Source: Lates calcarifer (lineage: Eukaryota > Chordata > Actinopteri > Centropomidae). From it: a stretch of DNA of 64,000 nucleotides. Shown here one piece after another: positions 32,301-45,900 of the stretch; the first letter of the stretch is position 1, and every line of letters starts with the position of its first letter. The position numbers were made by a program, and so were the translations under genes. The stretch is from NCBI RefSeq assembly GCF_001640805.2, contig NC_066848.1:14410509-14474508 (forward strand). Direction: 5' to 3'. The notes under the pieces were generated by a model, which was not told where the DNA came from, made no database searches, and saw only the letters and a list, made by a program, of their open reading frames with translations.

Positions 32301-35300
32301 AATAAGAACCACTTAAAGTGTCAACAGGATGGATAATTTGTATCTAATCAGAGTGACTTGGCTCAGAATAGTAATGATCAGAGGTAGGCTAAAATACACA
32401 ATTCAAGAATTCATAAGGAAGAGAGCAAGTGGAAGTGTATCTAATCAGCGACTTCAAGATTAAAGTGCTGACTGTCAGCTTTAATCTGAGGTGTCAACAT
32501 AATCCATATTTGTTGAATAGTTTTAGAAGATGTTTTTTTTTTTTCCAGCTGTGGTGTTGACAAACTGGAGGGTGGTGGCGTACCCAGTATGGAAGACGAA
32601 ATTCAGCTTTTCAGCCTCTGTTGCAATTTGAATACAAATCAGTTGTGTTGGAATACAGAGCCACAACAACACAAACTGTGCAGCACTTCCTTACGAGTCA
32701 CACTGCACCTACCCATGCCCAGTTTCTGCTCTGGAGTTTATAGGAGCTAGTTCTTATTGGGGTAATGAAGAGTAAAACTGGCTTTGAAATATGCATTTGT
32801 GTTAGTCTATTCCCTGTAGTTGGTTTGTCACTTACCGGTTTCGCATTTCCAGAGCCATATGGATAAAGACAGAACCAGGCAGGTCTAATGGATTTAGCAG
32901 GTTTTTTAATTTAGTGTTCTACTCAGCACTTTGAAAGAGGACTTGGACTGAGTGGAAGCCTTGTATGGTTGGTTGCTTCCTGTGATTCAATAAATTGATC
33001 TCACTTAAGACTCTTTTAATTACATTTCCCCAGTAATCTCAGATCAGAATTGGTTCAAAACCACTCTAGGTATGGATATCACTGTATGTTAACATAAAAA
33101 AGTGTTCTAAAAACCTAAAAGTAATGCATCAACATGAGCTAAATTCATATGCATAAAGGAAATACAGTATGTTACTGAAGGCATTGCAGTAACCCATGCA
33201 CTGGTGCCCATAGATATGTTGTCTTCTCTATAAAAGCACTATATTTCATTCTGAGTGTCGGGGAGGAAAAAGGAGGGGGAATGCTTTATTGAATTGGAGC
33301 CCTTGCCGACTCGCCAAAACGATCTTCTGGTGTCGAGAGAAAACTAATTCATTAACCTTTTTGAACCATCATAGGGAACACAGTCAAGGAGCTTTCAAGA
33401 GACTTTGTCCCTCTCCTCCCCCATCCCTTACCGTGACTCCTTTTTCACTCTCCCTCCCTGTCCCTTCGCTTCTGTATGAGATGTAATCCTAGCTCTGTGT
33501 GTGTGTGTATGTGTACGTACATTTTCCACATGAGAAACACATAGAGATCGACTTGGTGCAGAAGTTGTAAAAAGTGAATTGGTGCAAGACAAGAAATTCA
33601 ATAATAATGGTTTTCATTTCATAGCATGAGCTCTCTTGGGCTCAACTTGCATATAAGGAGTGTGTGCCAGTGTGCATGTTTGTGTGTGTGTCTGTGTTCA
33701 AAGTCTGTGTTACTGCTCTGGTGCAGTAGATTGTGTAGGAGTTGGTCAATGTCTAGACAGGCCTCAGGCTTTGATTTCTGGATATGGCGAACAGATCAAG
33801 GCTGAACAGCTGTAAACCTGCGTATATGCTCATCCGAATGAATGTCCTGTGGATTTTTAATGTTACATAGAAGCAGACATGATAAATGTAGTGAAATATT
33901 TTGTGTAATGTCATTATGTGATTATCACATTTCTGCTTTTCAGAGTGGGATATTAACTTTTCCGGTTACTCTGTCATTTCTGTACAGCAGAGTCCAAGGA
34001 AGGTTTCATTTCTCTGGTGGTCAGTCCAAATATATGCTGGGCCTCTTTTTAATTTAGTGGCCTTGGTCTGGCATTCTTAAGGGTGGGGTAATATAGAGCC
34101 ACAGCCAGCTGAACTAAATTCTTTGTGCTTTTTCTGGCTTTTCTCAAAGCTTGCTAAGTGAATCCCTTTATCCAGGTTTATGAAAATGAGACTCGGAGAA
34201 CATCTGGTGCCATTCAACGTCAAAACTATTCATTCAGACTGTTGGGAGCAGTAATATCCTTTTTTTCTTCAAAGAAGAAAATGGCTACTTTCGTTAAGAC
34301 GGTTTGATAAAAATCTGTAAGCTCCAGAGGATGATATTCAATGTGAGTTTGTTTTATTGCAGGGTAATTTGCATTGGTGTGCAGTTAAGAGTAAACATCC
34401 TTCTCTTTCTCTGCTTTTAAAAAAGCTTTAGATGTTACTTTGGAAATAAAAGCAGTCCTGTCCTCTCGTTGCCACTGCTTTGGTTTGGGGTGTGGCGTAA
34501 AGGCTGGGAGCTCTGTTTTGACTGTTTTTAAGGGTAACAGAGGCCACCATTCATGCCGAGCGGGCCAGGCCCCAAAGGTTCTTTGGTAGAGCTCTGAGAA
34601 TAGGTAATGTAGGATAGGTTACCAGACTTTCTTTAGCTGTTTTATTATCATCTGTAGCCTATGTTTATCAGAGACCAGCATGAGAATATTTTTGATTCCC
34701 CTGGGCACAATGAAAGAAAGGAAGTTACACAGTCCTTTGAGGAAAAAAACATTTTTTGAACATTTCAGCACATAATTTTACTCTCTCTCTCTCCCTCATT
34801 TGGTCTTAGTATCTATTTAATGGGAATTAGTGATTCAAGTCTCTGCTAGCATTAAAACTGAAGCATGACTATTAAATCTTTAAGATGACATGACTCCTTT
34901 GCCTTTTCTGTCAGGCTAAAAGAACACACTTGTTTAATTACCAACATTAATACCTGTTTCCTCATCTGCTATCTAAAATACCACAAATTATACTAATGTA
35001 TTTAATGTGTTATACAAATTTTCTGTAAATGTTCTTCCCAGTTTAACATTTTTTAAGGTGATGAAGACCTCCAGAATTCAGCATACTTAAGTGTTGCTTG
35101 ATTTGTGGGCATTTCTTGTTGACCTAAAGCCTCACAAAGATGCTCTGTTACTGGGCCAGAGCAAAGCTGAAACACAGACACGCATACAGTATACACTCTC
35201 ACCCTTACTCACATGCACTCATGTGCTGAAACATAGTGTAGCTTTTGATGGTTGTTTTTGTTTTTGACTTCATCATGAAGGGGGAGAATAATTTGTAATC

Positions 35301-38072
35301 CCTGTTATTACAGCTTTTGCCTCAAGCCGGCAGTTATTTTTATTACCTTCAACTAGAACATGGGCAAAATACAGTTTACAAATATATTTATATCTATCTT
35401 CTCTTATGAGTCTGGAATTCCCCTTCAACCCCCTGTCTTTCTGCCCCTTTCAGCATCAGTCATGAGCAAATCAGTTTATTAGGGCATGTGCTTATAGCTG
35501 CAGGCTAAATTTGTGTGTTGTCATGCAGACTCACATGCTAGTTAGTCTGCATGCCCTGTTGATGATGTTGCAGCAGCTAGCTAACTAGCCAGGTTTTTAA
35601 ACAAATCACCTAGGCAGCAGGGAGCCAGATGCCCCCTAATGGAGGTGAATAAGGGAATAAAATTCAATACAGAGGTGAATTAGATTGATCTGTCTGGCTC
35701 AAGCCATAAAATAAACTTGGAGCTTTTTTTGTGTCCCATTCCTAAAAACATGTGCTTGGTTTAAGCTGCTGTAAATGCTATGGCTGCAAGATGAGATAAA
35801 AATGCGGAATTACTTAATGACTATTACAAGACACTACTAATATCCCTAATCAAATACTTGAGAGTATTTAAAAGAATCATCACATAGCTATATCCTTAAT
35901 TGTGCAGCATGTTAAAAGTCAATATCGGTTACTTATTTCTGCCAAAACCACAAGCTGATCTGAACAAGTTTACAAGTGCTCAGTACAGTTTGATCCAGCC
36001 TGTTGATGCAGTAACTTGTCCCACACAAGTGAAATTTGTTAATATCAAAGTTACAGTAAATATGGCTTCCTGTGTGGCAATTTTTTCTGCTTTCACATTC
36101 CTGTCATTGATATGATTCATTCTGAACACATCAAACGTTATAGCTTTTCTGATCTTAAGCAACAAGGGAAGTATTCTAGTAAATGTCATCCAAGTGTCAT
36201 TCATTGCTGCCAGCACTGGAATTAACTGCTCGCAGCAAACAAACACTCACTTATTCTGAGACATATTTATACACAAACATCCCCACTGTTTGAGCTTTCA
36301 AGACCTTCATGTTGAGCGGTGTTCCCGTTTACACCCAGAACCACTCACCAGTCACATCACATAATCACAACCTTGATTGGGAACTGAACATTGGCTTACC
36401 AAAATAACACAGTATGCCTGTAAGTGTGTGTACATGCCTGCAAGAACTTATTTTGTGTGTGTGTGTGAGAGATAGAGTACATGTGAAGGGGAATTTGTGG
36501 CAGATATGATGTAGAGTAGGTTCCCATATGTTAAAAGAGAGCTATTTTTAGGTGCTAGCAGAGCTGCTGTATTAAGGGGAAGCTGGAGGCTGGGTTCTTC
36601 TTTTCCATCACTGAACTGGAGCATGTGGGCTGCGTCTGCTGCAGTCATCGCTCTGCGACAGAAAAAATAAAATTGAGCATTAAGATTCAAATTTCGAGGT
36701 TATTTGAATTTGTTTACACTGTATTCATGCAGCAGTCACACATTTATAATACAAAATTTGCAAAACGAGGAGGTCCATTGTCACTCCTACAATTGACATG
36801 AGCCCCCTTTATTAAAATGACCTCATTTCAAACTAAACCATAACTGCAGAAAACAATTATTGCAGCTGCTCTGCATGTTTGGTGTGACAAATCTATTTAG
36901 CTAATTAAACTGAATTGAAAACAGTAGATTAGAGTTAAAGAAACAATCGACCGAAACAATCAAGCTTCATTTGAGTGAAGCCTAATTGCAAAGTCGTAAA
37001 TTGCATAGAATGACTTGTGTGTGTGCTTGTGTGAACTTTTGCAGCCAGTGTGAAGCAGAGCCCTGGGGTGATAGGGAGGGGGCTGAGGTCAGACCTCCCC
37101 AACCCACCTGCTTCCACCTTTGAGACGAGCAGCAGGATCAACTCGTCTACTCGTTCAGCCTCAGGGCTCTGTTGTAAAAAGCACTCTAGCTGATAGATAA
37201 CAACAGAGAACAAAAGAAACGGGGTACTAATGGCTTGTTCTCTCCTCCTCCTCATGTAAGAGATGATCTGTCCATCTGGCCAACAGTAGACCCCGACTGC
37301 TGTTCTTTTCAGTGGTGTTTACTGTTGAGCCAGGAGCAACTGTTGATTTTGTTTTTCAGGTCAAATCTAATTAATTAATACTTCACCAAGCACACTGGCT
37401 TGGAATTATGTGATAATTTGTAGAACAACTTGCTGAGTAATAATCATCCATGATTCATTTTTTTAGTTAAAAACTTTAACAAAAAAGAAATTGTCTAAGT
37501 TAAAAAAAAAAAAAAAGACCAAATTTGTTCAGCCTCTCAGTATTCTACTAACAATACTGATTTAACATTATCATTAAGGGAACTTTTTTTCTGTGCAAAT
37601 GATTAGGGACTCTAGATTAAAAGAAATCCTAAGTGGTCTTTGCCTTTTAAACATTTTGAGTTACCATGCTAATTTAACCCTAATTTACCTGCTTGTGTTC
37701 AGCTTTCATCTGTAAACAATCAATGTTTTTTCCCTGTTAAGATACTTGTTCCTGAGTCTGAGGAAGAGGAAAAAAAGTGTATCAGAGGAAAGCCTTTAGT
37801 CATCCATCCAATAAGCTGTGTTCTTATGGGTCTATTGCTGCGCTGAACAGCAGGAAAAGCTTTATTTGCATTGATTCACATCATGGGGATGAAGTGAGAC
37901 CTGGTGTTAAGTGGTTTCTGTGTTTGTGGGTGTGCCTGTGTGTGTTCAGTGTGAGAGAAAGAGGAAGCATGCTCCTTCCCCTTGTTGGTGGTAATAACCT
38001 TTTCAAGTTCGTAATCTCTGCAGTTTTTCAGCAGGAGAGAAGTCCGCAGTGCCATACCCAGGAGAGGGCTTA

Positions 38073-38114
<42 letters not shown>

Positions 38115-38575
38115 TGGGTGTGGGTGTGCATGTGGGTTTGAACATGTACTGTACTATGCGTGTCAGACTCACTAGCACTGGGAAAATAAACCCATCTCCT
38201 CGTTTCTATGGTAACACTCCATGTCTGCAGAATGGGTGTGATTCAGGCTTTCAGGGTTCAGGCAGCATTTGTACGTACATGCACGAAGAGACACACACTC
38301 ACGCACACACAGCAGCAGTACAATTAGTCCCCTGTTAAAGCTGTGCCGGTAGCGGAACTTGTGCTTGGGCGGATAGATGGGAAGGAGTTGTAGCGAGGTG
38401 TGTGTGTGTGGTGGGAAGGGCTAGTTTAACAGGCAGGGCTCCTGTGAGACAGAAACACAGCAGCCTTATAACCTTTCCACTGACACCACTTTAATACAGC
38501 CTCATGCTTACCTACTCTATGAACACATGCACTGTTTATCTTAACATGGCCCTTGCTGTGTATTGCATTCACAGC

Positions 38576-38614
<39 letters not shown>

Positions 38615-40412
38615 GGGTTGTCTACCAGGCTACTATCTTTATTGTCAGCCCACATTTATCATAAAACATTAGAGTAGGATGCAGAGCTCAGAGTCATACC
38701 TGCCTTATAATTTTCTCTTTAATTTTCTCTTTATGCTCTAGTGCATCCTTTCCTTAGGAGTGTATGAGCAGCAGAGGGAGGATGACGCAGATCAGTCTGT
38801 ATTATCAGTTTTCGCAGACCTGCAGAGCTGACTTGAAGATTTAATTTTTCTGCTTCACATATACACAAAGGAACATCTTTTTGCACATTGTATGCATACA
38901 GACAAAATATACTGAGTGAGGAAATTCCATTGTGCTCCCCTTTAACTGACAGCTCGTCTGTCTAAGTGTCTCAGTGGGATGGAAGAGGAGCTAGTGTTGA
39001 GGGGCTGCGAGTCCTGCTGGAATCAATAATACAGCAATATAGTGTCAGGATAGGGGGATGGGATGGGGGAGTGAAGGAAAGATGTTGAGAAGAGGAGGAA
39101 GAGAGGAGGAGGCAGCTCAGCCCTGCGTGCCTGGAGTGAGAAGTGATGGGATCAAAGCTGCATCTCTCTCTCTGTTTCTCACATTCTTCCCTTTCCCCCC
39201 CTCTATTGTATTTTTTCTCCATCCTCCCAATGATTTTTTTCCTGCCTCATCACACGCTCCCTCTCTGTGTGAATATTGGCTTTTTTGAAAATTTAAACGA
39301 CTGACTATTCCACATTCCCCATGTGTAATGATTAGATAGTGAATATTGAAGAGTGACACAGTGACCGAGCCAAGGACGTTTTCTGCCGTCGCAGCTACGG
39401 TGAGGCAGCGAGAGCTTTCTGTTTCGCAAGCTGCGTTAGCATGTGTGCACACATGCACGCTTCTCAGTGTTTGCAGCACATTGCCATGACATGCTCAGTG
39501 TGGTGGCTGGTCTCTCCCCTGCAGTGTCCATCATGTTTTATGTATGAGAGCTAAGCCTTCACCAGTTAATCCAAGAGGCATATTAGGCTACTGTAGTTTA
39601 GCTCTGTTATTAGCCTGCAGCTAATCCTCAAAGCATGTTCTTACCCACATCCCTAAAAAATACAGTGCATTTGACTAGCAGTATACTGTATTTAAGGTGC
39701 TGTATTGGGAGCACATGCATTTTCTAATTTTATCAACATGCCAATAAAGTTGGTTGGACTTGTGCCTTTGTTTGGAAGCAGTGATTTAATGAAGCTGTGA
39801 GAGATAAAGCTGTGACTGAGCTAGACTCTGCAGGAAGGACACAGTGGTGTTACTACTCTCAACATTTAACAAGCATTAGTTCTGTAGAGCTACAATCTGT
39901 CTATTAACTGTTATAAAGTCAGGTACAGAATAATGCATCAGAAGCTCATGAACTCCAAGCTAACACCAGGGAAGATCAGAGACACACTGACTAACAGAGC
40001 AGTTCAAGGGACCCTTGAGAAGGGAAGGAAAGGAAGGAAAAGTGGTTCTGAATAAGCATAGTGTTGAACTACGCGCATGACTATGTGCTGTACAGAGCAA
40101 GCTATTTAACTGAGAAGAGGGGAAATCAATTGAAGTGTATCATTTTGGGAGTGGAACAAGCGTGCCAGAACTCTCAAGCTAAGCTTTAATGTAAATTTTG
40201 CCCTTGTTTTCTTTAAAAGCTAAATACTTAAATCCCAGCCTTGTGAACCTATAATGGCTGTACTGTATGTTTGGGTGGTATGAAAAGTGACAGCCTGAAA
40301 TGTCGTGCTTGCACAGCAAACACATGCTGCCATTGAAGGGGACAGGTGTGAGCGTGAGTTGATGGGGGGCAGTGGTCAGAGGTGGGACAGGTGGTTGAGG
40401 GGAGACTGAGAA

Positions 40413-40447
<35 letters not shown>

Positions 40448-42893
40448 TGCCAAACCACAGATCCAGTAGGAGTTCTCTTCTCTGTGGTGACTCATCATTT
40501 CTAGAAAGCTAAGGGCACAGTTAGCACGAGAACAACTCTGTTCTGCTGGTGTTGTCCACAAAAGGGCCCAGTATGTCACGAACTTGAGTCTGTGTTTAAC
40601 TGTCCACAGCAGCATAAATACAAGTTGTTACATCAAGACTTAACAAGCCAGCCGTTTCCCAAGCCACGGCCTGAGCCTGTGGTATTGCATAAAACAGCAA
40701 AGGAATCAGACTGATTTGTTTCCCTCTGAACACTGGAGACACAGCTCGGGAGATGTCCCAGAATGTCTTAAAGCTTTTAGATAGGCTAACTCTAGGCTTC
40801 ATAGAATTCTTTGATGATGCAGATTTGCCCTTTAAAGCCTTGGTTGATTTTGCCCAAGGTGGCTGTCATGAGTTCTTGCATGGTGAATTGGCTGTCAGGC
40901 ACACCAAACGCCTCTCTGTGAGACACCAACTGTGGCCGTCTGAGCTATGCTGATTATTCTGTCTGACGCTTGTTGAGTCAATCTGTCTCAGACATTATGG
41001 CTGTTTGGTCATTTCAGACTGGAACTGCCTGATATTAGTCATCATTGTTATTCCGATCACAATATATCATCATTGTCAGTGTCACTGTTGCCATCACCGG
41101 ATTTGTTGATTGCATTTATACAACAGTTTGATGGTATTTGTGATATTATTTGTCACAGTGCTTAAAGGCCAATAAAGATAACTGCCTCATAAATTTTCTG
41201 TCGACATGTTTGGACATGGCTGGGCTTATTTTTTCAAGAATGGTATCATAATGTACCATAACCTCTTTGCCTGCATGTCCTTTAAACAAGTCTAGACAGA
41301 AAGACAGAAAGATAGACGGACAGGGCAATTGAGGTCAGTGCTCTTATCACCACTGACAGGAAACCATGGCAACCACACTCCCTAACATAATAACCATGAC
41401 TGACCACTGCAACCCAAACTTTGACCTTCACCTCAGGTCATATATGCCTTTGTGTGTGTGTGTGTGTGTGTGTGGAGGTTAAAGCGTAGATCTGTTTGTC
41501 ATGATTCTGCTCTGGTCCCCTTGAAGACATTTAGTCAAATGACCCACCATCATTAAACACAGGTGGGGACAAATTAAGAAAAATACTTTTTATAGTGTGA
41601 TACATCTTATTGCAGCTCATTGTCTGTCTCTCAGGCTGTGCTGTTATCAGCTTGAAACCAGGTGTGGGTGAAGCACTGTCCATCTGTCACCCCATTCTCC
41701 ACACCTTCCCCTGTAAACCCCTGGTTTTCTGTCTGTGCATCAAATCAAACAGCCAACAAAGGCTTAGACGACCACAGGCGCCAGAGTCGCCTCTGCTGCA
41801 AACTCTGATAAGGCGGATATAGCTGAAGTTGTGTTTGCAGCTCTACTGAATAAATTGGCCCTGACATGTAGGAATAAGGACACGTGTAAGTACGGTGTCC
41901 TCCCTCTTAGCCTTAGCAGTGGCAAGTAGCAGATTTCTTTTTTTCCCTATTCCTTCAGCACATGTGTTTCTACAAATGTGATTTTGAGGTAGAGTCGAAA
42001 TGTGTAGATGGTATGTTAGGAGTACAGTTATGAATTAATCAGCTCTTGTTTATCTTGATTATTTTGGGAATTCATGAAAACAACACGTATGCGGCTCTAT
42101 TTTTTAACCAATCATAAACACCCAGTGATGTCAGATTTCCTGCCCCCTGTTACCTCCATGCTGAGGTAATGCAATATGTATAGGGCAGATGGTTACGGGG
42201 GTGGGGTTGTTTCTAAAACCCCTTACTTATATAAGCCTCTTTTTCATGACTTCAGCAGTAACCTGCATGCTGTATTTGAACTGTCGGGTCAGATGAGTTC
42301 AGACTGTTCTCTGCCATCAGGTAGATATTAAATATTCAAGTTAGCTGAACGTCATGTCCTTTCTGTTTTAAGCAACCAGCTTTCCTTTTTGTGGTTTGGA
42401 CTTGGTTTATACTGCTCTAAAGGTTAGGACTATAAAAATATTTTGGCAGGCTGTTGAGTCAAAGCCTGCATGTACAATATACAATGCATTGCCAGACAAA
42501 ATGGGTATCATAAACCTTTTTCAAGTGAATGCACTTGGCATTATAGCTAGGGCAATCATTTGGCAATAATATGTAAAGATATGAATGTTAAGTAATTTGT
42601 TGTTGCTCATAGCTTGTTTGTGTTCTACTGCAGCACCCATGATTTAAATTGATTTGACTTAAACCAAAACATCAACAGCAGTTCAAGTCTTGCCCATCCT
42701 TACCCTCTGTTTGTCTGTGTATTAGTGTGTGCACATGTACATCGTGTCTCCATGGGTGTTGTGAGTTGCAGCTCATGGTTTCATTTTGGTTTTCATGATT
42801 GACATGTGAATGGAGGGGGCCCTGCGGCATAACCCACACCAGCAATTTAACCCACATAAATACCACTGTCACTTGCATCATCTCACACACACC

Positions 42894-42952
<59 letters not shown>

Positions 42953-45900
42953 TGGGTAACATCACCAGTGCACATGAGACCATCTCTCTTGTCCACTGTA
43001 GAAGATTGATACTGTTAATATTGGTGTCCCTTGGCTGTCTTGATAATCTTTTGAAGTTTATACCTTGCCCAGACTATAACACTGTTGAAACATATACCTC
43101 AGGCCTGCCATTCACTATCACTGTCTTTGATTAGAGATGATATTACGGTCTAATATCAGAGCCCTGAGGATTGTGGTTATAGTGTTGTCCTCTTACTGTA
43201 ATCCTCTTCTCAGATTGAAAACTCTGCTCTCCTGGGTAGAATAGACGTGAAATCCTGCTAACAGTTTGGACTTATAATAAGTCCAATGGTATTACAGTTA
43301 TTTCAACAGTCATATGTAAATCATACTTGAATCTTCCATTGACATGTTGACCAAACACACACAAACTCTTAAAAACTCTGTCAGTAGTTGAAGTTATTTG
43401 GGCTCGGTTAGAATCATGTAAATTGTGTTTTTTCATTTTCTGATTTGTAATTCTTTTTAAATTCTGAATATTTGCATGCTCTCTCCCTCTGACCACTTCC
43501 TTTTTTATCCTTTGTGTGACAGGAGAATCTCCAGCAACTGGTCATGATGCCTTTACCAAACGTTCTGGTACTGGGCCGGAACCCTCTGTCTGGTAAGTGT
43601 TAATGTACTAAAAAAAAAATACAACCACAACATGGCTGATACTTTGACCAGGGCTGTGCTCATGGCTTCTAAACAAAAGAAAACAAAAAATATTCATGCC
43701 TCCAAAACAACTAGTTGGATCACAAGGACAGCAAGATCACAGACTTATAATTTTACAGTGCTTTTGTCATTTCAGTAGAAAGCAACAATAGACCTTTAAT
43801 CATCCACTGTTTTTGATGTTTTAAGTGACTTTATCTCTGGCTGTACATTTCATTTTCCAATGACTACTTGTCTTTGTTTCCCCATGTGCTCAGTAATAAG
43901 CTGTCTATTTAGCTGTCATTCATAACCCATGCTGTTAAGAAAAATGGATATAATGGCAGAATTAATGGGGAAAATGATGATTTTTTTGTTCAGGTGATGG
44001 GAAACTGACAGAGTAAAAGGTTGGTTTGAGGGACAAAACCAAGTTATTCATTCCTTTGTCACTCTTGTCTTGGTAAGAGTTGTATTATGCAAATCCTCAT
44101 GCTCACCGTGGCAACATTGCAGCAAGTCTGTGGATTTCTACAACCTGAAGTGTTCAACTCCAGTTCATTCAAATTCAGTTTAACGTTTGCAGCAAGCTTT
44201 GACTGTGATCAGCACACTTTTTGATTTGTCTGAGTGCTAACAGTGTGCTGTTTTTATAACATTTTTGAGCATTTGACTGTTACTTGCAAGTTACTCAGTA
44301 TTTCAATGTGACATGATAACACTGAACATAAGATGACTAGACGCAGCATCATTTGAGATCGGTGTATAGATGGATAAAAGGAGAGCTATGTGATAAATAA
44401 ATGTTTGATTCTCAGCCCTCACAGATCAATTAGTGGCCCCACTACAAAACTTCTGCTAAAACCACTTTAACTACTTTGGATTGGTTGTTTTACTTTTGCA
44501 AAACAGTGTCCACCCAAAGGTTCGTTGCCTTTATGTACGTCTCTGCGAACGTAATCATTAGCTCTTCAAAGTGAATTGTTTCCAGGCGCAGCTGGCGGAG
44601 CTTGTTGAAAGTTATCTGTACCTTTTTAAACAGATGAAATGGCTTCTAAACTCTCTCCCCAGTCAGCTGCCTTTGTCACACTTTCACCACAGCCTTAGCT
44701 GGTATATATGGGTTTTCATCACTTTTCAGCGGTCACAGTTACCTCTTTAATTTTCATGCACACACACTGACATGAATGGTAAATAGACAAACAAAGGGGG
44801 CTGCAGTGAGTGCACATTACAGTGAGTGTATCATTGTGTTTGACTGTGTTTCTGTTTCATGCAAGGATAACTCTGTTGTTGATTTACCGCAGGGATAAAA
44901 AATAAAATAAAATCTGCTGCTCTGCCAAGGTAACAGTAAAAACTAATTTTCATCATTTTGAGACAAAGCCACACGTTCCCTTAGTTTTCAGTTTATTGCA
45001 GCAAAAAAAGTATTGTGGTTATTCTAAACATCTCTGCAACTATTAATGATCACAACTATTGGCAACACACACCATAACTATTAAACAGCTTTCTTTTGGC
45101 ATTTTATTTATTCCTCCCTGTGCTGCTTCCCATAATAATCCAGTCTAGTCATTGTGAAGCCAAGAGAAATTGTTTCAGTAACAGAACTTGCAAACATAAT
45201 ATCTACTGTTTGAGTAGCCAGTTTCACAGCAGTAGATTTCTAAAGTTCTGCTGTGCGCACGGTGCCATGAAAATCTTCCAGATCTACAGCCTTACACACG
45301 GCTGAAGTGATTACTAAGTGAATTCTGAAGTCGACCCGATAGAGCGGAGGGCAGCTCTTAGCAAGTGGACCAGAGCAAGCCAAAAGCATTAGACTGCATT
45401 CCTCTGGGTTTCTTTTGCCCTTTGCCCTCTAGCTTGTCAGATAATCAGTCAGTCAGCCAGCCAGTCAGCCAGCCAGTCAGCCAGCCAGTCAGCCAGCCAG
45501 TCAGACCAGCGGTGGCTGTATGAGTCTGGCTCTCTGGCTCTCTGGCTCAGCGGCTGCCAGCTGAAAGTCATTGGCCATGTGGCTTTTATTATGCTCTCAT
45601 TAGGGGGCAGGGGAGGACTCTGCGTGTGTGTGTGAGCGCATGCATGTGTGTGTGTTTAGTCGGTGGATGGGGGAGGGGTGCCTTCACAACACTGAACAGT
45701 GGGAATGCACTGTAGTACTACACCCCCCCCAGGCTGTGATTTACCCTGGTCTGCCTTGTATACACACGCACTGTGAGATGCGCAGGCACACACTTACTTG
45801 TGCATGCAAATAGTGTTTAGTGACTGTGCTTGCATGCACATGTCAGCGCACACACAGGCACACAAACACACACAGTACCCCCTTTGTTTAGTCTGTCTTA

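Larger units (their letters stand above)
29060..43522 (+). other. ccdc88a: CCDC88A intron 3 (14.5 kb)
   Basis: No gene or intact mobile element is recognised. It holds simple repeats at 38075-38128, 38578-38612, 40415-40443, 41451-41474 and 42902-42951, and a TATA-like word at 42228-42235. Short open frames lack family resemblance. Confidence 0.8.

Noticed and set aside
33020..33060. Possible miR-216-like word (TAATCTCAG...)
   Set aside because: Only the first nine bases agree with the miRNA and no hairpin arm could be paired.
40700..40960. Both-strand open stretch in intron 3, minus-strand reading with [14 protein letters not shown]
   Set aside because: It looked briefly like a retrocopy or stray exon, but I recognise no protein family, no flanking splice pattern and no poly(A).
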